From the IMG/VR virus record IMGVR_UViG_3300030105_003107, positions 1 through 21,797 of that record: a stretch of DNA of 21,797 nt. The stretch is one strand, 5' to 3'. Under the pieces are notes generated by a model that had not been told where the DNA came from, did no database searches, and saw only the letters and a list, made by a program, of their open reading frames with translations. This document shows, in pieces, positions 14,570 to 19,646 of the stretch. Both the position numbers and the translations under genes were made by a program. Origin of the DNA: a virus. How positions within the stretch are numbered: the stretch's first letter is position 1; each line of letters begins with the position of its first letter.

Positions 14570-15618
14570 TATCTTATGTTATTAATTGTGTCAAAAGCAA
14601 AACTTACATTAATAGAGTAATTTATTAATCCCTCTGTAAGACTTGTTTTATAATTAAAGCTTTTACTATCTATGTTAACCCCTAATGTTTGACCACCGTA
14701 ATAAATCCAAACACTTTCACTTAAAAACAATTGCTTAAATATTTGGTTATATCTCTCTGGATAGAAATCACTATTAAGAGTTAATCTTTGCTTTGCGTTT
14801 TTTGTAAGTGTTTTAATTTGTGGATCGTTTATTTCATACGTTCCATTTGTTAAAATATTTGATTTATAATTATCTTGTGTGGTACTCATTTTTAATTTAG
14901 AATTGCCAAACATCCAGATCTCTTGGTATGCTCCGAACTTATTAATAAAAGTTAATTTGTAAGGAGAATATTTACATTTATCATAGGAGGTTATATCTAT
15001 AGTCCTAGAAGTAGCTCCATCAGCTATAACAGCTTGATCAACATCAAAATTACCTGTATTGGTAACATAAGTAATTTGATCTTCTATATCTGCTTGTGTT
15101 GTAATAGCTACTGTTGAAACTGTTGCTCCTTGATATTTCCAATCTAGAAATGTAGCAAGTGTATTATCAACAGGAATTGTTACTGTTTCATTAGTGTTTT
15201 TAAGTATTCTAAGATTCGATTGTAAAACATAATTATCTAATGCTGGGTTAGCCCCCTCTTCAAAATATCCATAAGCATAAAATGCTCTATCCCCTAAAGT
15301 TTCAACTGGAGTTTGTGAAACAGTTCCTATTGTTTCTGTAATTTTATAATCAACGTTAACTGTTGTAGCTTCGCTACTAGATACCGCAGGAGTTGGAAAT
15401 GTTCCATTAAATAAAGCGGTTATATAATCTGCAATTAATTCAGCTATTTCAAAATTTATCTTTTCGTTTATAGCTGTAGAAACTAAAGTATATTGCGGTG
15501 AGTCCTGCCAGTCTGTATTTGCTTCCCCTAAATAGATCTCTATTTCAAGTTTTGCAGAAGTTAGATTAGTATTTGATAGGTTTATAAAGTATGGGCTACG
15601 TACGTTAATTTTTGCCAT
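14569..15618 (-). CDS. Tail-tip structural protein (possible distal tail protein)
   Basis: A 349-residue, beta-rich protein with N-terminal strands (INVRSPYFINLS, KLEIEIYLG) and a Thr/Val-rich middle (about 80-200). The conserved-looking C-terminal part contains SPYKLTFINKFGAYQEIWMFG (234-254) and YPERYNQIFKQLFLSESVWIY. The N-terminus RSPYF has counterparts in Bacteroidetes phage structural proteins encoded just before the large tail-tip protein. By position next to the Tal-like gene it could be the distal tail (Dit) equivalent or a tip-bound fibre base. Start and stop overlap the neighbouring genes by single bases, so the expression is coupled. Structural nature is fairly sure; the precise role is not. 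Confidence 0.55.
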   Translation of the reverse strand: MAKINVRSPYFINLSNTNLTSAKLEIEIYLGEANTDWQDSPQYTLVSTAINEKINFEIAELIADYITALFNGTFPTPAVSSSEATTVNVDYKITETIGTVSQTPVETLGDRAFYAYGYFEEGANPALDNYVLQSNLRILKNTNETVTIPVDNTLATFLDWKYQGATVSTVAITTQADIEDQITYVTNTGNFDVDQAVIADGATSRTIDITSYDKCKYSPYKLTFINKFGAYQEIWMFGNSKLKMSTTQDNYKSNILTNGTYEINDPQIKTLTKNAKQRLTLNSDFYPERYNQIFKQLFLSESVWIYYGGQTLGVNIDSKSFNYKTSLTEGLINYSINVSFAFDTINNIR

Positions 15619-16214
15619 TATATTTTAATGTTTTTTTTATTTTTATTTTCTTTTTTTATAAATGCCCCAATATCTTTGCCAATAGCTTCACCAATTAATT
15701 TGCCGAATCCTTTATAAGCATATCTAAAAGCTCTTGTAAAAAATAAAGTAGGAGCTATTCCCTGGTGATAAATACTGTTTTGTAAAATAAAGGCTATGGT
15801 TGTATAATTTCCTTTTTTATATTTTCCGTCTTTATCTCGTAGTCTTATGTTTCGTTTCTTTGCCCATTGTTTTAAATCCTTCATGGGAGGTCTTTTGTCC
15901 TTATAACTAAAAGGACTAAAGGGAGCTTGTTGTTTCCCTTCTCTCTGGTCATTGTTTTTGTACATTTCTTCAGGAGATGCGCCTTTAACTCCTAAGTCAA
16001 TAAATGATCCGTATTTATCCATTAAAACATTTAGATCAATACCTTTATCACCTACATATGTTCTGTATTTAATACTTCTAGATAATTGTCCCGTAGCATT
16101 TACAGACTTCTTTTTTCCTCTTCTCTTTTTTAAATTCTTTTTAGCTTGTGTAGTAATTTTTCTACCTAAAGACTGTAAAGCTTTTCTAAATTGGATATAG
16201 TCTTTGCTTAACAT
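15618..16214 (-). CDS. HK97 gp10-like tail completion / neck protein
   Basis: A 198-residue, strongly basic protein. The N-terminal helix region (IQFRKALQSLGRKITTQAKKNLKKRR) is followed by ATGQLSRSIKYR (40-51) and then YGSFIDLGVKG (68-78). PPMKDLKQWAKKRNI and AFILQNSIYHQGIAPTLFFTRAF complete the layout. The order SRSI, Y-x-x-F-(I/V)-x-x-G, then W-x-x-x-(K/R) and I-x-x-x-G-I-x-P-x-x-F is the HK97 gp10 / tail completion pattern. Such proteins act at the head-tail junction or tail terminator. It overlaps the preceding gene by 7 nt. Confidence 0.7.
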   Translation of the reverse strand: MLSKDYIQFRKALQSLGRKITTQAKKNLKKRRGKKKSVNATGQLSRSIKYRTYVGDKGIDLNVLMDKYGSFIDLGVKGASPEEMYKNNDQREGKQQAPFSPFSYKDKRPPMKDLKQWAKKRNIRLRDKDGKYKKGNYTTIAFILQNSIYHQGIAPTLFFTRAFRYAYKGFGKLIGEAIGKDIGAFIKKENKNKKNIKI

Positions 16215-16681
16215 ATAGTCATATCGTTAGGGATTTCAACATCAAAGCTGCAAGTCCAGCCACAGAGTTTGTTTTCAAATCTATCTACGAAAGGCTCTAA
16301 AAATGGACTTGATCCTTCCGCTATTTGATATAGATCACTATATAAGTCTCCTCTTCTTAACAACTCTAAAAGTCTATTAACTACTGCTAGTTGAGTATTA
16401 AATACATCCTGTTCATTATTGTTCCCTCTAAATTTGCCAGGGTTACCAGTTGCAAAATCTTTACTTTCGTTTACTATATCCATGCATAATAAATTAATGG
16501 AAAAGCTCCAAACCCTGCCATTTAAAGTAGCAGAAGAAACCATAAAATGACTCAATGGGAATATAGTTTGTTTATCTAAATCAACTGAAAACAAATCACC
16601 GTAGCTAACGGTTTTTACATTTACATCTAGTTCTAGAGTTTCTTGTATTTTTTCAGTTAGATTATAAAATCCTTGTAGCAT
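16208..16681 (-). CDS. Tail completion / tail terminator-like protein
   Basis: A 157-residue alpha/beta protein. An N-terminal helix (GFYNLTEKIQETLE) leads to a VKTVSYGDLFSVDLDKQTIFPL strand region spanning residues 22-43, then NGRVWSFSINLLCMDIV. A central NTQLAVVNRLLELLRRG helix (114-130) and a closing strand (GWTCSFDVEIPNDMTIC) follow. This helix-strand-helix-strand layout with the IFPLSHF segment matches a small protein recurrent in Bacteroidetes phage tail operons, resembling tail terminators (lambda gpU type). Its start shares one base with the T-extension stop. The role is inferred from layout and neighbours. Confidence 0.55.
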   Translation of the reverse strand: MLQGFYNLTEKIQETLELDVNVKTVSYGDLFSVDLDKQTIFPLSHFMVSSATLNGRVWSFSINLLCMDIVNESKDFATGNPGKFRGNNNEQDVFNTQLAVVNRLLELLRRGDLYSDLYQIAEGSSPFLEPFVDRFENKLCGWTCSFDVEIPNDMTIC

Positions 16682-16959
16682 TATTTTCTTTTTAAAATTA
16701 AACTTTCTATTTGCCCCTTTTCCTTTTCAAAAGCTAGGTACATTAAACAGGAATGAAGCCTAAGCTTTGTTACCTCTTCAAACTTTGTAATATCTCCTTT
16801 AGCAAGAGTATATAACTCTGCATAGCCTCCCCAGCGGATTGTAAATCCGTCTCTGATGTCTGGTAGTTGGTTTGCGAGTCCCTGTTCTTCTCCAACTCCT
16901 GTTTGTTCTTCTCCAAATAACTCTGGATACAACTTAGCAAGTCTCTTATTAAACGATAA
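16681..16959 (-). CDS. Tail assembly chaperone T extension, reached by -1 frameshift
   Basis: This frame is -1 relative to the chaperone G gene and has no good start of its own: the first usable codon is a TTG at 16932 and no ATG occurs before the middle of the domain. After slipping at the T9 run, translation would continue with LSFNKRLAK into YPELFGEEQ and give 92 extra residues. The result is a 249-residue fusion (157 + 92) against 219 for G alone. The core, FTIRWGGYAEL then AKGDITKFEEVT and CLMYLAFEKEK, is a compact helical domain like the T domains of Bacteroidetes phages. By analogy with lambda gpGT it would bind tail tube subunits and load them on the tape measure. It ends exactly at the next start (TAATG). 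Confidence 0.7.
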   Translation of the reverse strand, partial: LSFNKRLAKLYPELFGEEQTGVGEEQGLANQLPDIRDGFTIRWGGYAELYTLAKGDITKFEEVTKLRLHSCLMYLAFEKEKGQIESLILKRK

Positions 16960-17429
16960 AAAAAAACCGAAGCTCCTAAAGCTATATCTAGTGGCATCTC
17001 TTTTAATTGGTCAGAGTAAAAATGAGATCCCTCATAAGGTTCTATTAAATACTTTTCACCTATTTTTTTAGTTATAGGTCTATATAATACAGCCATTGCT
17101 TTATGCATATTACCCCATTCTGAAAGGTATTTAGTAATGTCCTTGTTTTCTCCGTATGTGATCTCATCGAGATTAGGAATGAAACCGTATGTAATACCAT
17201 TTAAAGTAAAGTTTTTTATTAATGGAGTTTCTACATCAAACATTTTTTTTGATGCTTCTACCAAAAATTCATAGTCAGCTTGTTTAATATGTTTTACATG
17301 ACCTCTTTGGATGTCTAATAAGCACACTATAGAATCTTCATCTGTAGGGTTTTCTTTAGTTATTAAAGATTGATACTTATGTAAAGGAATATCTCTTAAT
17401 GTATTTGGGACTGGTATTTTTACCTCCAT
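16770..17429 (-). CDS. Tail assembly chaperone G
   Basis: A 219-residue protein starting MEVKIPVPNTLRDIPLHKYQ. The opening V-x-V-P-x-x-L-x-D-I-x-L-x-x-Y-Q and later KEMPLDIALGASVFFYRLI (143-161) match tail assembly chaperones of Bacteroidetes phages. It would keep the tape measure soluble during tail assembly. Frame 0 continues for 62 codons past the slippery site and ends with LQSAGEAMQSYILLLKEILQSLK, which looks like a real conserved end, so both frames seem to be under selection in the overlap (16770-16959). It is the first gene of block 3, after the terminator at 17455-17484, preceded by the shared 16-nt leader and no Shine-Dalgarno sequence. Confidence 0.75.
   Translation of the reverse strand: MEVKIPVPNTLRDIPLHKYQSLITKENPTDEDSIVCLLDIQRGHVKHIKQADYEFLVEASKKMFDVETPLIKNFTLNGITYGFIPNLDEITYGENKDITKYLSEWGNMHKAMAVLYRPITKKIGEKYLIEPYEGSHFYSDQLKEMPLDIALGASVFFYRLIRDLLSCIQSYLEKNKQELEKNRDSQTNYQTSETDLQSAGEAMQSYILLLKEILQSLKR
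16958..16966 (-). other. -1 ribosomal frameshift slippery site (T9)
   Basis: In frame this reads GTT TTT TTT TAT, so the heptamer T TTT TTT fits X XXY YYZ exactly at codons 155-157 of chaperone G. It is the best slippery site in the region where both frames are open. Slippage by -1 gives TTA TCG as the next codons and enters the T frame. No strong downstream pseudoknot was recognised by eye. Confidence 0.65.
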
Positions 17430-17438
17430 TTAAAATGT

Positions 17439-17454
17439 CTTTATTTAAAAACAC
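17439..17454 (-). repeat. Shared 16-nt leader element before the tail block
   Basis: GTGTTTTTAAATAAAG on the minus strand, identical to 6243-6258. It directly follows the T-tract of the terminator and ends 9 nt before the ATG of chaperone G. It is a candidate promoter segment or A/T-rich translation-initiation leader. Confidence 0.4.
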
Positions 17455-17484
17455 AAAAAGGGTAATGTTGTATAACATACCCCC
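17455..17484 (-). terminator. Intrinsic terminator after the sigma-like factor gene
   Basis: Minus strand: GGGTATGTT, GTAT-type loop, AACATTACCC with one bulged base, followed by TTTTT. It lies 22 nt past the stop of the sigma-like gene and separates it from the tail block. The bulge makes it weaker than the other terminators, so read-through into the tail genes is likely. Confidence 0.65.
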
Positions 17485-17505
17485 TTTATATAATTGTTGT
17501 TAATA

Positions 17506-18078
17506 TTAAATTAAATCATAATCTTTATTTATATAGTCTTCATAATCTTCTGAGAATTTATCCTTCATTATCTTTTTTCCTCTTTTTAAAGTGTGGAATA
17601 TATTTACCCAGCTTATATTAGTTTCTTTAGCAATTCCTCTAATACTGAGAGGAGTATCTCTGTATATTTCAAAAATCCTTTTGTCGTACCAATGCCAATT
17701 ATTCATTTCGTTATCCATCTTAGTTATAAGGGAGTTATAACCTTCCTCTCTATCCAAACTATTATCTTCTGTAAACTTCTCTAAAAGTCTAATGTCAATC
17801 TCTTTAACATCACAGCTCTCAAATAAAAAGCTTTCAATTTGTTCTTTATACACTCCCTTATTAGTTTTCATATAGGTAACAAATACAGATCTTAAAACAA
17901 AGAACATATAGCCCTTACTAACTTTACCCTTATTAATTATTTTGTTTTCACAGTTGTATTTTTCTAATTTAATATAGGACTCCATTACAATATCCTCACT
18001 ATAAGATTTACCTCCTAAGCTTTCAACAATATGAACCCACTCCTTGTGGTATCTAAAAACTTTAGTAATCCATTTCAT
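17506..18078 (-). CDS. Phage sigma-70-like RNA polymerase sigma factor
   Basis: A 190-residue protein with two sigma-like parts. Residues 8-70 resemble region 2 (HKEWVHIVESLGG then SEDIVMESYIKL, 27-38, the characteristic EDIVQE-type helix). Residues 133-175 form a region-4 helix-turn-helix (KRIFEIYRDTPLSIRGIAKE then TNISWVNIFHTLKRGKK). A charged linker of about 60 residues separates them, and there is no region 1 or 3, as in ECF-size factors. It would redirect host RNA polymerase to phage promoters. The start overlaps the previous stop (ATGA). Its operon begins at promoter-like copy 3, whose CCACGC box differs from the host consensus, so it is the natural candidate reader of that element. The family is fairly sure; the target is inference. 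Confidence 0.75.
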   Translation of the reverse strand: MKWITKVFRYHKEWVHIVESLGGKSYSEDIVMESYIKLEKYNCENKIINKGKVSKGYMFFVLRSVFVTYMKTNKGVYKEQIESFLFESCDVKEIDIRLLEKFTEDNSLDREEGYNSLITKMDNEMNNWHWYDKRIFEIYRDTPLSIRGIAKETNISWVNIFHTLKRGKKIMKDKFSEDYEDYINKDYDLI

Positions 18079-18374
18079 ATAGTTTTCATAAATATTGGCG
18101 CAAAATCTTTTACAGTACTTATTTCTTTAATGTATTCGTCTAGATAGATTAATGATTCGTCAAAGTCTAATTGGTTATCCTCATCTCCAATTTTTAATAA
18201 AATGTTAATACATTCCCAATAGTTGTATATTATTTTTTTAGGAAATTGAGTAGTTATCCCTACTATAGCATCGTCAAACCCTTCAGCTAAAACCAAAGTC
18301 TCATCTTCACATAAATAATTCCTTTCATATAAACCAGAAAGTAATTTAACATCGTCCTTATTATTCAGTTTCAT
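18075..18374 (-). CDS. Hypothetical protein with EGFDDAIVGI motif (99 aa)
   Basis: A 99-residue acidic protein. The central segment LVLAEGFDDAIVGITTQF followed by KKIIYNYWECINILLK, then an acidic loop and an ESLIYLDEYI helix, matches a recurring small phage protein pattern (GF-(D/E)-(D/E)-A-x-x-G-I, Y-x-x-x-x-x-I-x-I-L) that I know only as unannotated. It is co-transcribed with the sigma-like factor and overlaps both neighbours (14 nt upstream, 4 nt downstream), so it is part of the same unit. A role as partner or modulator of the sigma-like factor is possible but not shown. Confidence 0.7.
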   Translation of the reverse strand: MKLNNKDDVKLLSGLYERNYLCEDETLVLAEGFDDAIVGITTQFPKKIIYNYWECINILLKIGDEDNQLDFDESLIYLDEYIKEISTVKDFAPIFMKTI

Positions 18375-18522
18375 TAGCTTGCTCTTCAGTAGTAATCTCT
18401 TCTGTAAGTTCTAGTTTATCTAATCTTCTACGTAATACATCTATAGCAACATATAGTTGGGCGGATACGTTTTCTAGTATTGCAAATCTTTCCTTTGTGG
18501 TGTGTTTCTTTTTATGACTCAT
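18361..18522 (-). CDS. Small coiled-coil-like protein (53 aa), probably from leaderless mRNA
   Basis: A frame from the ATG at 18522 to the TAA at 18361-18363 encodes 53 residues (starts MSHKKKHTTKERF). It has a basic head, a helical middle with heptad-like leucines (ENVSAQLYVAIDVLRRRLDKLEL) and an acidic tail. The ATG is the last triplet of promoter-like copy 3, so an mRNA starting at the promoter would have no leader. It overlaps the next gene by 14 nt. Small coiled-coil proteins are common ahead of regulatory genes in phages, but no function is recognised. Confidence 0.65.
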   Translation of the reverse strand: MSHKKKHTTKERFAILENVSAQLYVAIDVLRRRLDKLELTEEITTEEQANETE

Positions 18523-18557
18523 ATACTATATGTAAGAGCTTATATAATAGCGTGGTC
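18522..18557 (-). promoter_or_regulatory. Phage promoter-like element, copy 3 (start of the sigma operon)
   Basis: Minus strand: CCACGC (18555-18550), 13 nt, CTTACATATAGTATATG (18536-18520). The 17-nt right part is identical to copy 1 and the 13-nt spacing is preserved although the spacer sequence differs, so box identity and spacing, not general similarity, are conserved. The ATG of the 53-residue gene sits at the same position as in copy 1. It lies 14 nt after an intrinsic terminator, exactly where a new promoter is needed. This is the best single piece of evidence that the element is a promoter. Confidence 0.7.
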
Positions 18558-18570
18558 GAAAAGTTTATAA

Positions 18571-18600
18571 TAAAAAAAACCCATGCGTAGTTAACATGGG
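18571..18600 (-). terminator. Intrinsic terminator closing the terminase block
   Basis: Minus strand: CCCATG, 9-nt loop, CATGGG, followed directly by eight T. It lies 32 nt past the stop of the ribbon-helix-helix-like gene and immediately ahead of promoter-like copy 3, so it separates two transcription units. Confidence 0.85.
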
Positions 18601-18632
18601 CTTGTTTGGGAATAAAAGGGGTATTGTTTACA

Positions 18633-18761
18633 CTATTTAGATTTCTTTACCTTGTCTTCTATTACATCTTCTAAATAGGTTTTAAAAGGTTTGTTTTCTT
18701 TGGCTGCTAAAACCTTTAACGGCACAAGTAGTTCGTCTTTAATATCGATTAGTTTTCTCAT
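18633..18761 (-). CDS. Ribbon-helix-helix-like small DNA-binding protein (42 aa)
   Basis: A frame from the ATG at 18761 to the TAG at 18633-18635 encodes 42 residues. It follows the Arc/CopG plan: a short N-terminal strand (KLIDIKDE), a first helix (LLVPLKVLAAKEN), a turn with KPFK, and a second helix (TYLEDVIEDKVKK). Such proteins dimerise, insert the paired strands in the major groove, and usually repress promoters carrying palindromic operators. The ATG overlaps the previous stop (ATGA). It is the last gene before the terminator and promoter-like copy 3, whose right half is palindromic, making that element a possible target. Alternatively it is an antitoxin-like remnant; no toxin is adjacent. 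Confidence 0.6.
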   Translation of the reverse strand: MRKLIDIKDELLVPLKVLAAKENKPFKTYLEDVIEDKVKKSK

Positions 18762-18970
18762 GAGTTACAATGTTTGCTAAATTCTCTTGTGTTTAATTGA
18801 AATGAAGTTCCGTTCATGCATACAGGATTCTCCTCACATAATTCATAATCATGAGTACCATCTTCTTTTTGATAAGGAATAGAGATATCTCTAGCCATCA
18901 TATTTAATAATTGGCATTTTTCTTCTGGTGTTGTGTTGTTGTAAAATTCTAATATTTTTGAGATGCTCAT
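18758..18970 (-). CDS. Hypothetical protein (70 aa)
   Basis: A 70-residue protein: an N-terminal helical part (ISKILEFYNNTTPEEKCQLLNMMARD) and a C-terminal part with three Cys (CEENPVC and KHC). The TPEEKCQLL segment resembles a helix-capping motif seen in many small regulatory proteins but is not diagnostic. It overlaps the ribbon-helix-helix-like gene by 4 nt. No function is recognised. Confidence 0.6.
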   Translation of the reverse strand: MSISKILEFYNNTTPEEKCQLLNMMARDISIPYQKEDGTHDYELCEENPVCMNGTSFQLNTREFSKHCNS

Positions 18971-18990
18971 AATGTTTATTTGTTTAGTTA

Positions 18991-19257
18991 TTAAATAAAT
19001 TCTTTGTATAGTTCTAAATTTTCTTCAAATGTTAATCTAGTACTATAAGAATACTTTAATCTTTTTTCTCTATTGTTTTTATTTTCTCCTTGGATAGTAT
19101 AATCGCCTATTACTTCACTCATTAAATCTAAGTGCATATCGGACTTACCATCTAGATCTAAATCAAATTCAATAAATGTATCATAAACCTCTTTTTGTTT
19201 TGATGGTCTTAAATCTCTCATTTGATGTCTATACTCGTGATTCCAAAAATTATTCAT
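18991..19257 (-). CDS. Hypothetical protein (88 aa)
   Basis: An 88-residue charged protein starting MNNFWNHEYRHQMRDLRPSK, with an acidic middle (DTFIEFDLDLDGKSD) and a basic patch (KNNREKRLKYSYSTRL). No domain, membrane segment or family is recognised. It begins after a 71-nt AT-rich gap holding a possible host-type promoter, so it may start its own small transcription unit with the two genes behind it. Confidence 0.6.
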   Translation of the reverse strand: MNNFWNHEYRHQMRDLRPSKQKEVYDTFIEFDLDLDGKSDMHLDLMSEVIGDYTIQGENKNNREKRLKYSYSTRLTFEENLELYKEFI

Positions 19258-19280
19258 AATGTACGTTTTTAATTATAGTA

Positions 19281-19310
19281 CAATATACAACATATATACG
19301 ATATATACAA
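19281..19310 (-). promoter_or_regulatory. Possible host-type promoter
   Basis: Minus strand: TTG (19310-19308), 20 nt, TATATTG (19287-19281), 24 nt before the ATG at 19257. This is near the Bacteroidetes primary-sigma pattern (-33 TTG, -7 TAnnTTTG) but one base short. The spacer is an AT palindrome-like run. In DNA this AT-rich such matches arise easily, so confidence is low. Confidence 0.3.
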
Positions 19311-19328
19311 GCTTTTTATAAAAAACTT

Positions 19329-19631
19329 TTAATTATCTTTTACTAAAGGTTTAGTCAAAGGTGGGTTTGAAGTAGCGGGCATTACAATTGGTGTGTTGCT
19401 ATTTGTGTTTGATGGTCTTATAATAACAGGAGGGTTATAATAATATGGTCTAGAATAATTGTTATTATAATGCCTGTAGTAATTATTATATATTTTTGGT
19501 CTTAATGAATTAACATCAATAAGTATTGTGTCTCCTTGTGGTGTAATGCCAAGCACTTTAACGAATGTGTATTCTGTTTTATGAGTTGCACAAGATGTGA
19601 TTAGAAGTAATAATAATAGTATTTTTTTCAT
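19329..19631 (-). CDS. Small phage-encoded lipoprotein (100 aa)
   Basis: It starts MKKILLLLLLITSC, a textbook lipoprotein signal peptide: two Lys, a Leu-rich core and an I-T-S-C lipobox with Cys14 as the lipidated residue. The mature part has a VLGITPQGDTILIDV strand region, a Tyr/Asn/Arg-rich low-complexity stretch (about 50-67) and a Pro/Thr/Asn-rich tail. No acidic residues follow the Cys, so the surface-export signal of Bacteroidetes lipoproteins is not evident and a periplasm-facing anchor is likely. Candidates are an outer-membrane spanin (Rz1 is proline-rich too) or a superinfection-exclusion lipoprotein. It sits just after TerL, away from the lysis genes. Confidence 0.7.
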   Translation of the reverse strand: MKKILLLLLLITSCATHKTEYTFVKVLGITPQGDTILIDVNSLRPKIYNNYYRHYNNNYSRPYYYNPPVIIRPSNTNSNTPIVMPATSNPPLTKPLVKDN

Positions 19632-19646
19632 TAGTTATATTTTAGG

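Noticed and set aside
16681-16932. T-like frame as an independent gene starting at TTG 16932
   Set aside because: No A/T-rich leader stands out there, the start is non-ATG and lies deep inside the G gene, and a perfect slippery heptamer lies just upstream. Frameshift is preferred, though separate initiation is not excluded.
19288-19307. TATATA-type palindrome as a repressor operator
   Set aside because: Simple AT alternation explains it and no second copy was found.
19311-19330. AT-only imperfect inverted repeat after the lipoprotein gene as a terminator
   Set aside because: The stem has almost no G-C pairs and overlaps the end of the coding region. Such structures are expected by chance in DNA this AT-rich.
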